Position numbers and translations under genes: made by a program | Notes under the pieces: model-generated | The model's database searches: none | What the model saw: only the letters and a program-made list of their open reading frames with translations | What the model was told of the DNA's origin: nothing | DNA from: Saccharomycopsis fibuligera x Saccharomycopsis cf. fibuligera | Lineage: Eukaryota; Ascomycota; Saccharomycetes; Ascoideales; Saccharomycopsidaceae | Direction: 5' to 3' | NCBI GenBank assembly: GCA_001936135.1 | Contig: CP012817.1 | Location: 1,364,001-1,428,000, forward strand | DNA: 64,000 nt | Shown here: piece by piece, positions 38,395 to 48,922 of the stretch | Position numbering within the stretch: position 1 is the first letter of the stretch | Layout of the letters: every line of letters begins with the position of its first letter

Positions 38395-39817
38395 ATGCCG
38401 CACAGCAACACAGCCAGTGAAGTATCTTCTGGCGGAGAAGAAATTTTTGAGATTGGCAGTGATGAAGCAGAAAATATTGGTACCGATCAAAAACTAGAAT
38501 TCAAAAAAGAACACCAAGTTACTATGAATGATGATGTAAGCAGTGATGAAGATGAAGATGAAGATGAAGATGAAGATGAAGATGAAGATGATGCGGAAGA
38601 AGACGACGAAAACGACGAAGGTGATGAAGAAGAAGACGACGATGAAGATAACGATGAAGACAGATCGGGGAAAATTTTTGAAACTAAAGAAGAACGAGAA
38701 ACTTATGAAAAGGGTCTTTGGATGTCATATAAAGATATCAACACCAAGATGTTGAGTAAGTATCAATCCGTCATTTTTTGCCCTATCTAGCCATGCTATA
38801 TATATATGGGGACGTTCCTTGTGAAACATACTAACAAACACGCAAACAGGTCAAAGGGCAGAAGTGGCCCGTCCAGGAGGTTTGGACCTTGTTCATCAAA
38901 ACTTACAAAACATTGACTCTTTATTCAACCAAAGTAGAAAAATGCTTGCTCTTAGACATGCCATTCAAACCTATGATGCCAAATCATTATCTAATGTCTC
39001 TGACTTGGCCGAAATATCCGTACGGAACTTGAAAATTGGTAAAAGCGCACAACATGTGAACGTAGATGATTTCCTACGAAACACCAAACGTCTATTATTG
39101 AAAGAAACAGTGGAAATTGATCCATTAAATAATCCCACTGAAATATCCCAACTTAGTCAACAACAAAACAAAGAAATCACTGATGAAGCACTTCGAGAAA
39201 TCGATGATCGTCGTAAACAAACCCAGCAGGCAATTGATTCCCACTTGGATTTCAGCGAGTTCAATTTTGTGAAACTAGGAGCAATTTACATGCAGATCAG
39301 TAATCGTGCGCCAACTATTGATTTCATGAAAGGACCGCTAACCATTGAGAAAAAAGTAAGGACGTTCAAAAGAAGAGCTAAAGACGATCTTCCTGATGCA
39401 GAAGCAAATGCCACAACGGCAGATAGACCAGACTTGAATAAGTTAGCAGAAAAGCAAGACGACACCGCCGAAGCAGTGAAAAAGGTTTTCAAAGTCTTAC
39501 AGACAAGAAAGGGCCAACCGATGGATGTGTTTGAATTTTTCGTTAATCCTGAATCATTTGGTCAAACGGTGGAAAATATGTTTTATACCAGTTTCTTGGT
39601 CAGGGATGGGAAAGTGGTGATATATAGAAATGAAAATAATGATTCTTGGGATATTAGAGAGGTTCCGAATATTAGCAAAAGTGAAAAATATGCATTAATC
39701 AAAGATAGCAAGATTGATCATCACATTTTCAAATTGGATTTCCCAAAATGGAAGCGATTGATCCAAAAGCATAATATTCAAGAATCGTTTATTTTGTCTA
39801 GAGGATATTCTAATTAG
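38395..39817 (+). CDS. NSE4: Smc5/6 complex kleisin Nse4; two exons
   Basis: Kleisin subunit that bridges the Smc5 and Smc6 heads in DNA repair and replication. Exons 38395-38755 and 38850-39817, 442 residues (402 in S. cerevisiae). The splice splits a Ser codon (A|GT) and joins KML-S to QRAEVARPGGLDLV. Residues 30-105 hold an acidic Asp/Glu stretch encoded by GATGAA repeats. The Nse4 C-terminal hallmark NPESFGQTVENMF...SFLVRDG starts at residue 353. The first exon alone would read into an intronic stop. The frame extends upstream of 38395 without ATG support. Confidence 0.93.
38756..38849 (+). other. NSE4 intron (94 nt)
   Basis: GTAAGT donor at 38756, TACTAAC branch at 38829-38835, CAG acceptor ending at 38849; phase 1. 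Confidence 0.93.
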
Positions 39818-40185
39818 ATGAAGATGTGTATTGTTGTTTTATTGGTTGTAATATTATGGTTTAACGTTATTTGAATTGGTGTAGTGAGCTGTTAATCATT
39901 AATTTTCTGCGTTTAGCTTTATTTTGCACAACTAAGCCTTACTACAATGTACTCATCAAGATTTTGATGAACTTTCGAATTGACAAAAAAAAAACCAAAT
40001 GTTATAATGATAGAAAAACAAATGATCCCATCAAAAAATGATTATATAACTCTAACATATCTCTCCCATGAACCGAACGATAAAAAATAACAGTAAAAAA
40101 ATAAAAGAACTTATCAGCAAAAAATAACGTAAAAAGGAAAAAAATTAAAAAATTTGAGCAAAGTAAATAAACAGCTATAATATAC
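39818..40185. other. Convergent intergenic NSE4 / ATG2
   Basis: About 0.37 kb of AT-rich 3' flanking DNA with several A-rich stretches. Nothing further seen. Confidence 0.6.
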
Positions 40186-43100
40186 TCAAGACCAATTGGT
40201 ATACCCATGTTTATACTTCTCATTGGCATCCAATCTTTGTTCTGGATTAATTTGATTAGTCACTCCAAGCAATGTCTTAGAAAGTGCTTCAGTGGCACCA
40301 ATTATTGGTCTAATTACCGCTACTGGAGCTGCTTTAGCTATAACATAAACCGCCTTTTTGGCACTGCCACTATCTGCCGCATTACCTCCAGCTTTAACCA
40401 TTGCATCTCTAGCAAGCATGAAGTTTTTGCCAAAACTTCCATACGCTGAAACAAATCCTTCTTTAGCATCCACTGGCTGATCTGCGTATAGACTAACAAT
40501 TTTTTGTTGTTCAGACAGATCATCATCATCGCTGTCATAATCTGACAAGTCTATTTCTTCATCTTCGGAGTCACTGAATACCTCTGAATAATAACGGCCA
40601 TTGGTAACACCAGTGGTAGCATTACCAGGCCCAACATGTCCGTGAGCTGCAGTGCTATTGCTGTTGCTCTGTGGATGAACTTTACGTCTTCCAGTTCGAC
40701 TAATCAGATTGTAAACTTCATCCGCAGTAGCAATCTCTGAGAATTCACCGAAAGAATCAGTTGGCGCTTGATTGATTGTTGTACCAGCGCCACCCTGAGA
40801 TGATACTCTAGGGCTGAAACCGCCGGTGCCAATATAAGAAGCGCTCATATCCAATGGTATGCCACTAACCCTTTTCTTTGACTTATTTCTAATTCTGTCA
40901 TAATGATCATCTTTAATTTCATGTATTTCATAATTAATATCTTTTGGCAATCTAGAGGATGATCCAGTACCTCCAAGAGCTTCTTCAGTGTTTTCCAATA
41001 TTGTTTGAGTTCCAGCGGCAACCTTGACCCCAAATCGTAAAAGTTCATTAGTTGTTGTTCTAACAAATGCGTATGCACCCTTTTGTATACTGTTAACTAG
41101 TCTACCATCTTTTTTGTATTCATTCACCGGAACAACCACCAAATCTTTTATGCCACCACCAATTTTGGATACTGAGGGTGCCAATCCGGAAATGATACCT
41201 TTGAGTTGAGTGGTTCTAATATCTGGCATCCAAAGTGCATTAAGACTATCATTAAGCCTTGGCATACCGGGAATCCCATACAATGTAAGTTTTTTCAACA
41301 ATATATCAGCACCGTCCAAAATGAAGAAATTCATGAACTCAGTAGTGTTACCTGATCGAATTCCAAAATAATCGACTTTCTTGGGCTTGTAATCAAGCTT
41401 GATATGAACTGAGTTAATTTGAAATTTTTGAATGAATAAGATATCATCAAACATTTCATCAAATAAGAACCGTTTATCTTTGAAACCACCAAATCGGGTT
41501 AAGAATTCCAAAGCGTCTTGGTCAACATGAAGTCGCAATGGAAGCACTGAAACTTTGATTGATGCTTCAGTGGCGGCTAGTGTAGGGACTGGACGGTAAA
41601 TTTCCATAGTAAAATTAAATATGCTAACTCCGACTTCTCTATCACCTGCTTCTCTCATATATATAACAAATTTGTTCCAAGTAGAAGTTGGAATATTATC
41701 AATAATTTCAAAATCTTGGGCCTTCACATTCAAGGCAAAAAGCAAATCAGAATCGTCCTCATCTTCAGCACTTTTCAAGTTTTCATCATTATATTCCGGA
41801 TCAGAATTATTGAAAACAATACAATCAACTTCCAAATCAGTTATACTAATATTAAGCTTGTGATATTTCGATCTTCTCAATTTAAGCTTCTTGTAGTTCG
41901 TTTTCTTATCAGCCACTAATTGTGCTTCTCTCAGAGTACTTGTAGTTGCTGTTGCCGGTTTTTCCATTGAGGACGTTGACGAGGTAGCGTCAGAGTCATT
42001 AATGATGCGATTGATACCTGAAGTGAGAGATTTAGGATCGGCACCTACTGGAAGGCTAATATGAATGGAGTCAAAGAGTTTTTGATCAATCACATTGGCG
42101 TTGCCGTACTCGGCAGCTAATTGGTCACTTTCCTCATCATCAGCAACCTGATCATAGTCTCCAACAACGTCTTCATCATCTTCATAATCCCCAGTATCAG
42201 CATCATCATCATCTTCTGGAAATGGTCTAAAGCCAAAATCACCAAGGGAATCTCTTCTGTTTCTTGAATACATATCTGGTCGGCTATTGTTATCTTTGCC
42301 AAGATCCGCCATCGCAGTACTGGCATTAGAAATATTAGCAGCTACAGAAGTCCCTCTTTTCTTCTTCGGGGGCTTATTGGCCATGACTTTATTAATGGCT
42401 TCAAATCCTGTATCTTCAACTAACTTGACAGCCTTCTTGATAGCTTGACGAGTTTCGACCCAATCGTATCCATCATGAAGAAACAATCCAACTTTGTTAA
42501 CTATAAAATGGATTTTGACTGGCACTGTAGAAAATGTGTCTTCGCCACTGCCGACAGAATCTTTTGGATCATTGAAGTGATTCTCCGCGAAAGATAAGGA
42601 TGAACCGTTGGAATGATCCGCAGAAGTTTCAAAACTTTCAGAATCTCCAGTATAGTAAATGTTATTCTTCATGTGCTTATCTTTTCTAGACTGAAGAGCC
42701 AAATCAGTCAAGTCTTGACTAAGAATATTATCTGCCTGCTGAGAAGATTTTGAAGAGCTGTTTTTCAATGACGGCACACGGGAGCCATAATAGTCTTCCA
42801 CCACGTCAAGCAAATTTTCTTGACTGCCCATATCATCAATATCTTCTACGTCAAGGTCAGGCCCATTGTGATCGTCATCATCTGAGTTCAACACATCTTT
42901 TCTGTTCTTTTTGTGCTTAAGTGTTTCTGGGCTTAACAATATCGTATCGTTTAAAGTTGATGGTGGTTCAAAAAACGTATCATCAAGAGCATCAAACACA
43001 TTCAATGGTTTCCCATCTTTTTCATCATGAGCACTGAATCTAAACTTTTGCTTATCATTCAAAATGACTGGTTGTTTTAAATCAGCAAGTAGTTGAGTCA

Positions 43101-46100
43101 ATGCTTGAGAACTGTCAGCGCAAAGCTCAATCTTGCAAACATCAGCATCAATTTTCAAATCAACAACTGCATTTTGTTTGCCAGTCATCTTCTTCAACTT
43201 AGCTTCGTTATTTTTAATAAACAGTAAGTTTAGCGAGTTAATTGCACCTACTGAAATAAATCCACGGCTAAGATACCATGAAAGTTGGGACCATGATGGG
43301 ATTGACGACGATACCCCACGATGTCTTTTATTTGTCATCCACTGACGATGCTTTCTGGTGTCCGCAAACCCCAAAATGTTTTCAATATCGTCAATCAATA
43401 ATAGCGAAATGCTGCGAAGCTGAGTTTTGGTGAAGAGTTCGTTGCCAACATAAACATCTACGTCTCCTCTATCTACCAAAAGCAAAGCTTTTGAATGTAG
43501 CCTTCCAGGATTAAGGCCAATGACACAATCTACTAATCTGAGCTTCGTGCTTGAGGTTGAAGTATTTTTGTTGTTAAAACTGAGGCTAGCTGGTTGATTA
43601 GCGGGAGAAGACGACGAAGACGACGAAGAAAAAGATGCTGGAGAATTTTGTAATGGCAGTTGTTGTCGGGGCGAATTTTCTGGATCATATGCCAGAAATT
43701 CGTTTTCGATTTTTTGAAACAACAGAAGCCAGCTGGCATAATATTCTATTTTCAAATTTCGCACAAATCCGCGGCCACTACCATTAGAAAATTTGATGCC
43801 CACCAATGGAAGAGTATTATCCTCTGGGTTAGATATCCCAATAACTTGTTCCAACCCATTTGTATTTTTGCCATCAAGCTGTTCTTCTTTAATGGCTCCT
43901 GCGGATACATCTTTCCATCTTGAGCCATAGACTCTATAAACTGACAAGCGTTTCAAAAGCAATTGAATGGCAAACTCAGAAAAAATGTTTAAATGTGTAT
44001 GGTCAAAGTTGAAAATTAGATCACCAAATGGCTCGTTAATTTTATTGACAAATGCTTTAATCAGGGAAATATTAATATGTAACTTGATGTTAGAATGCGT
44101 GTTAAAGTGTACAGTGTTGGATATTCTAACTTTTCTATTGTTTCTGGAGGACATCAATACATTAGGTTTGCTTAGCGCAGCAGCATCAGTAGCATCCTTT
44201 TTGGGTAGCTGTTCAAAAAACTTTTTGAAATCTATCACTAGTTTAGAAGCTTCTTCAAAAGAGTGATTAACTTGAACACTGTCCACATTTAAAATAGACT
44301 CTGCTAACAAAACTGTTTCTTTATTGTTAAGGTCAAATGACTTTACTTGTTGGCCTTTGTTGTGGCTGCTGAGAATTATCTTGGTAATAGTTAGAATAGG
44401 TTTTTGGTGTACTGTGTCTTCGATATCCGAATCTGCTGAGATAGAATAAATTAAAATTTTAGGACATTCCAATTTTGACGGATTGGAATTGTAATTTATA
44501 GGCAACACATTCATGTATATAGAAGTGGAAGCATTGGGCATCCTGAGAATAGTATTGAATGAATTGGACTGAAATGTAAACGTATTTTTATTATTATGTG
44601 ATGCTGCTGAAACGGCTTGCTTTTGAAATATCAAAGAGGATGCTAAAGAGCCTGGTTGTCTGTTTTGGGTGGCCGAGTTTACTGATAATGTATTTTGAAG
44701 TTTGGAAAATGCTTCAACAATTGATGCAATCTTGTAGCCCTTAGCAAAAAGCTTAGAGACGCTGGTAATGTCCAAATGTAAATTCCCAATTTTCGAGCAC
44801 AAAACCGTAACATCAGCAGCAGAATTTTTTTGATTGATTAAATATTCAAACCGTAAGTCCTCTTCCTTTTTTTCTTTGCTATCCAAAGTACTGCCTTCAC
44901 TGAAACTAAATGCTGACTTTTTATTTGTTCCATCAATGAGCCTAACTGTTTCCACGCCACCGTATATCAAAAATGGGTTCTTCTTCACCACTTTAGTGTT
45001 GCTAAATTCAAGTATCAAACATACATCATTACTAGTCTCAAATGACCCATCGGGCAGCAAGTAAGAATCAAAGTTTACTGAAAATTGATTGATATGGAGT
45101 TTTGAAAACCAATGTAGACTGTCTTTAGCTAGATCCTTATCATCTTTGGGGTTCGTCACATGCGGGATTGCTTCTGAAGCTTTGTTATTGCCTATGATGA
45201 CTTGACTACCACTCGTATATTTGCTGTAGTTTCTTGACTTGAGCTTGCTCTTCTTGGCCATGTATGCGTTCATTTTGTTGACTTTTTCAAACTGTTTAAT
45301 AAAGTTCAAGACAATGTCAAATATAGAGGAACTTTCAGGAGAGTCCTTAGCCGAAACATTGATCTGATCAATAAGAACATCCAAGTTTTCAATTTCCAAT
45401 AAACCAACAAAATTCAAAATTATTGACGAAATCGAAACCAAGTAATTTCTTTCTCCTTCTTGTGACGTAATGCTCAGGTATTTATTTTCAGAACTAGTAG
45501 TGTTACTACTACTGTTACTATTACTACCGCGGCGCAGATGTTTGTTACTGTCAATGCTAGACCTTAAGTGGGAATCTATCACGCTACTGCCAGTGGCAGT
45601 TTCGTAAATGCTATTAATTAATCTTTCTTTTTCAAGATCAGTGCTTTTTGCTCTTGTGGGTTGCTCATCTTGTTCTTCCTCTTCTTTTGGGTGCTCTTTG
45701 ATCTTATTCAATGTCATCATCACTTGCGACAAGTTTGAATTAGCGCTCATAAACATTGTTGACGATTCGCTCTCATAATCATTATCATCATCATCGGCAT
45801 CGTCATTATCATCATTGTTGCTGTGGCTTGAACTTTCGCCTTCGGTAGTTACATTCTCGCTATGCTTTTTTGTTGGTAAGTATGAGGAGGTCATCATCTG
45901 GCTGTAATCTTCATTATCCGAATTATATTTGTCATCATCGTCATTATCATCTGAGACACCCCCTGAATCATTAGTTTCTTCTTTAACTATATCCAACCCA
46001 CCAGTTCTCTTATTACCGAAATTTCTAAATGGAGAACCATGATGCTTCGGCGTTGGCTGTTTTTCAGTTTCTGTAAATATTTTAAGCTCTTCCACGTTGA

Positions 46101-46812
46101 TTGCTTTTACGTTTTCTGTATTATAGTCCCAGCTTATTTTGTCCAATTGAATGAAGAATGAGTTACCGTTAGCTTGGCTTGTGTTGTTGGTGGTACCGGC
46201 GCCTTCGTTGACAATGACTTTTATCAACACATCGGTAACGTTAAACTGAAGTTTCGCTAACGCTATTTCTACCGCTTTATTGACGTAGCTAGAATAAAAT
46301 GTGGCACCGTTTTTATTATCTTTACTGTTGTTGTTGCTATTGTGATTACTGCTCTTATTGGCATTTGACTCGTTTGATGCACTTGAATTTGAAGAACCGT
46401 CGTCATCGCTGAACACCTCATCGCCATGAATGCCGTCGGCTGCCATTATACTCGATGCCAAATCAGCTCTTGATTGTGCCAAGCTGAATTCCTTTTCATC
46501 ATAGTTCCAATCTTTGTTCGCTAGCGTTGCGTTGGGTGGCGCTAGTACCAATATGATTTCGACGCCTTCGCCATTGATGACGATGCCATCACTAACGGTC
46601 AAATTCAAATTCAAGTTGCTGATCTGCCCACTCCTGAGAAACAATCCAGGCACTTTGAAGCTTTCTGGATTTAATAGCACATTTTTCAAGTTCAAGTTTC
46701 CCAAAGAAACGTCTAGGTCAGAAAGGTCTATTTCCGAGAACAAAGATAGCTGTTGAAGGATATATCGAAAGAGCCGCTTTTGAATATTCTGAGGGATCCA
46801 CTGGGGGCTCAT
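40186..46812 (-). CDS. ATG2: Autophagy lipid-transfer protein Atg2
   Basis: Rod-like bridge that moves phospholipids from the ER to the growing autophagosome with Atg18 and Atg9. 2,208 residues, far longer than the 1,592 of S. cerevisiae. The chorein/VPS13-type N-terminus is clear: SPQWIPQNIQKRLFRYIL then LSDLDVSLG-NLNLKNVLLN and GLFLRSGQISNLNL. The conserved C-terminal part contains FLTRFGGFKD, FGIRSGNTTEFMNFF, the amphipathic-helix region GVKVAAGTQTILENTEEALGG, and PIIGATEALSKTLLGVTNQ near the end. The extra length is in low-complexity acidic, Asn and Ser-rich insertions, notably residues 130-180, 280-420 and 1,370-1,640. ATG at 46812 agrees with the family start. Confidence 0.95.
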   Translation of the reverse strand: MSPQWIPQNIQKRLFRYILQQLSLFSEIDLSDLDVSLGNLNLKNVLLNPESFKVPGLFLRSGQISNLNLNLTVSDGIVINGEGVEIILVLAPPNATLANKDWNYDEKEFSLAQSRADLASSIMAADGIHGDEVFSDDDGSSNSSASNESNANKSSNHNSNNNSKDNKNGATFYSSYVNKAVEIALAKLQFNVTDVLIKVIVNEGAGTTNNTSQANGNSFFIQLDKISWDYNTENVKAINVEELKIFTETEKQPTPKHHGSPFRNFGNKRTGGLDIVKEETNDSGGVSDDNDDDDKYNSDNEDYSQMMTSSYLPTKKHSENVTTEGESSSHSNNDDNDDADDDDNDYESESSTMFMSANSNLSQVMMTLNKIKEHPKEEEEQDEQPTRAKSTDLEKERLINSIYETATGSSVIDSHLRSSIDSNKHLRRGSNSNSSSNTTSSENKYLSITSQEGERNYLVSISSIILNFVGLLEIENLDVLIDQINVSAKDSPESSSIFDIVLNFIKQFEKVNKMNAYMAKKSKLKSRNYSKYTSGSQVIIGNNKASEAIPHVTNPKDDKDLAKDSLHWFSKLHINQFSVNFDSYLLPDGSFETSNDVCLILEFSNTKVVKKNPFLIYGGVETVRLIDGTNKKSAFSFSEGSTLDSKEKKEEDLRFEYLINQKNSAADVTVLCSKIGNLHLDITSVSKLFAKGYKIASIVEAFSKLQNTLSVNSATQNRQPGSLASSLIFQKQAVSAASHNNKNTFTFQSNSFNTILRMPNASTSIYMNVLPINYNSNPSKLECPKILIYSISADSDIEDTVHQKPILTITKIILSSHNKGQQVKSFDLNNKETVLLAESILNVDSVQVNHSFEEASKLVIDFKKFFEQLPKKDATDAAALSKPNVLMSSRNNRKVRISNTVHFNTHSNIKLHINISLIKAFVNKINEPFGDLIFNFDHTHLNIFSEFAIQLLLKRLSVYRVYGSRWKDVSAGAIKEEQLDGKNTNGLEQVIGISNPEDNTLPLVGIKFSNGSGRGFVRNLKIEYYASWLLLFQKIENEFLAYDPENSPRQQLPLQNSPASFSSSSSSSSPANQPASLSFNNKNTSTSSTKLRLVDCVIGLNPGRLHSKALLLVDRGDVDVYVGNELFTKTQLRSISLLLIDDIENILGFADTRKHRQWMTNKRHRGVSSSIPSWSQLSWYLSRGFISVGAINSLNLLFIKNNEAKLKKMTGKQNAVVDLKIDADVCKIELCADSSQALTQLLADLKQPVILNDKQKFRFSAHDEKDGKPLNVFDALDDTFFEPPSTLNDTILLSPETLKHKKNRKDVLNSDDDDHNGPDLDVEDIDDMGSQENLLDVVEDYYGSRVPSLKNSSSKSSQQADNILSQDLTDLALQSRKDKHMKNNIYYTGDSESFETSADHSNGSSLSFAENHFNDPKDSVGSGEDTFSTVPVKIHFIVNKVGLFLHDGYDWVETRQAIKKAVKLVEDTGFEAINKVMANKPPKKKRGTSVAANISNASTAMADLGKDNNSRPDMYSRNRRDSLGDFGFRPFPEDDDDADTGDYEDDEDVVGDYDQVADDEESDQLAAEYGNANVIDQKLFDSIHISLPVGADPKSLTSGINRIINDSDATSSTSSMEKPATATTSTLREAQLVADKKTNYKKLKLRRSKYHKLNISITDLEVDCIVFNNSDPEYNDENLKSAEDEDDSDLLFALNVKAQDFEIIDNIPTSTWNKFVIYMREAGDREVGVSIFNFTMEIYRPVPTLAATEASIKVSVLPLRLHVDQDALEFLTRFGGFKDKRFLFDEMFDDILFIQKFQINSVHIKLDYKPKKVDYFGIRSGNTTEFMNFFILDGADILLKKLTLYGIPGMPRLNDSLNALWMPDIRTTQLKGIISGLAPSVSKIGGGIKDLVVVPVNEYKKDGRLVNSIQKGAYAFVRTTTNELLRFGVKVAAGTQTILENTEEALGGTGSSSRLPKDINYEIHEIKDDHYDRIRNKSKKRVSGIPLDMSASYIGTGGFSPRVSSQGGAGTTINQAPTDSFGEFSEIATADEVYNLISRTGRRKVHPQSNSNSTAAHGHVGPGNATTGVTNGRYYSEVFSDSEDEEIDLSDYDSDDDDLSEQQKIVSLYADQPVDAKEGFVSAYGSFGKNFMLARDAMVKAGGNAADSGSAKKAVYVIAKAAPVAVIRPIIGATEALSKTLLGVTNQINPEQRLDANEKYKHGYTNWS

Positions 46813-47891
46813 TCTCTTTGAGGACTTGTTATTGTTTGACTTGGCACCTGATTTTACCTCTCAGAAAGAAGAGGAAGGCTGAAATTATGGGTATAAGCCG
46901 GTAACAATGCACAAACGAGCTGCTTCGATCAGGTAAGTGTCTAGGCTTTGTCGAAGAATGGTGCTGTTCGAAGATGGCAAGCCGTGCGTGTTTAGAGATG
47001 GCTCGAGTAGTATTGTGGCAATCTGCCTCCGCTAGCATTTGAAACCTCATCACCATCACCATCGCCTTCAGATAAGCGCACGTGACAGCGCTAATTACGA
47101 GTCCTCCTCCTTCCTACTTTCTGTATAAGGTGTATCAACAAGGACAGGAGGGCCTCGCGGCCGCAGCTTGTTATCACAGCAAAGCTGCTATAGATACCCA
47201 CTTTCACCGAAGTGCTGGGACGTGTGTTTGCACTAAGGGCTCTTTCTTCTGACATGAGCGTTTGCCGCTGTAGTATGACAAAGACTTGAAGGTGTTATCT
47301 AAAGCGCAATGCAGCAAGAAGGATCTATCTACACTTGTCTGGACAAAATGGAATAAACAGGGCAGACCAACATGGCATCGCTTGAAGTGGCAATCCATAC
47401 GTCTGCCTGACTGTTTTCCAAGTTCAATCTCACTTGGCCAAAAAGATGACCGTTGCAATAGGTATGTTATGCTTTCAACAGACTTCGTCAATTACGGCTC
47501 CGTACTAATAATATCTATTGTTTCTGGTCTGACTTGGGTGTGTTCCTGACATGCCGTTGAAACTGGTTTGTTGTGAAATCACCGAAAACAGATATCAAGT
47601 TCTACCTCGCTAGGATGTTGATGCGTGTGTGTACGCATACGGTTCAATTGTAGTTGGCGCGAGTTACCATTGCAGCGGAAAGAGACAGCGTGAAATGCGG
47701 CTTACCAGGTATGTTTACATGGGTTGAGGATGCAAGAGCGGTAACAAACATGGCACTCAACGCCTTTTGGCGGTCTTTGAGGACGCTAGAAGCAGAATCG
47801 ACGGCAGCTGCCCATTGCTGCGAAGACAGTGAGTGCTCTAGAAGATCATCTGACTGGCAGCTGGCAGCTGGCTACGCAATATTCATGCTGC

Positions 47892-47922
<31 letters not shown>

Positions 47923-47938
47923 ATGGCATCGTGCGTTC

Positions 47939-47972
<34 letters not shown>

Positions 47973-48922
47973 GAATATTGCTGGCAAGTTGGTAACTGAA
48001 CCCAGATCATTTCAGTGCTTTTACTTCGGCGGAGCCAAAATCTCTGTACAACTCAGCAGCCCCGAGCGGCGGATGGCTATTGTTAGCTGTAGCTGGTCTA
48101 GTCTAACGTGACACAAACAAAACACAGCGTCGCAACTTTAAAGTCTCCAAAAAATGCTTCTGCTGTCCCCAGGCCCATAACGCCAGCAACAAAGGCAGCG
48201 GTGACAACGGCGACGACGAAGACGCTGGCGTTGACAGAACACACAATCTCAACCTCGCCAAAGCACAAGTGAGCAGGGCGCTTAGCGGGTGAGACACCAG
48301 ACAAGTTGACAAGTTGACAAACAGCACGCGCTCGTTTCACTCACTTACGCTTTGTGCTTTTCGTGCTTCGGCGCAGGGAGGATGGCGCTAGCCATAGGCG
48401 GACAAGGACGACGGAGGACGGCAACCGGAGCGGACGTGCAGCGATGAGGATGCACCCGTGCCCTTGGTTCCATATATATTTGTTTACATCTTTCCGCATC
48501 GGGACAGGCGGTGTATGCAGCGCAGGCCCCGACTAACTTCAGGACATTTGCTATTGTCGTTGCCCTTCTCCTGGCGGCTGCCCGCTGGCTGCTTTTATAT
48601 ATCGAAGCTGCTCGCTTCCCCCTCATCCTCTTGCCACTTCCCCCTCGAAGCTGGCTGTTTTCTCTTTTCCAACAACCACAGTCTTTCTCTATTGTATACC
48701 ACCACCCGTCCATTTGCAAGGCCAGTTTGTAGTTACGTCGATACTTCTTCTACCGCAACTGACTACGCTCATCCATCTCAAGCGCCCATCTTCTTGCGAG
48801 CTTTACACACAGCGCTGGCCTCATCTCTCACGATCCATTAGCATTGAAGAGAAAATTAAAAAAAAGAAAAAAAAAAAAGCGTTTTCTCTTTTAAGTTCAG
48901 GTTCTCAAATACACCAACTGAA
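46813..48922. other. Long divergent intergenic region ATG2 / CYK3
   Basis: About 2.1 kb, GC-richer than most intergenic DNA in the window. It contains the large inverted repeat with CCG and CAG tracts (47876-47981) and a short tandem ACAAGTTG near 48300-48316. Open frames at 47204-47491, 47286-47549, 47654-47974 and 48345-48719 show no domain; some begin only at non-ATG codons or consist of repeats. No RNA gene recognised. Confidence 0.5.
47876..47981. repeat. Perfect 21-bp inverted repeat enclosing CCG and CAG tracts
   Basis: Left arm 47876-47896 (GCAATATTCATGCTGCTGCT plus G) and right arm 47961-47981 are exact reverse complements. The 64-nt interior begins with about nine CCG units (47896-47923) and ends with a (CAG)n tract that runs into the right arm. 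The structure could form a long hairpin or cruciform. Confidence 0.95.

Noticed and set aside
47654-47974. 106-codon frame ending in poly-Pro and poly-Ala
   Set aside because: No ATG start, and its tail is only the CCG and CAG tracts of the inverted repeat.
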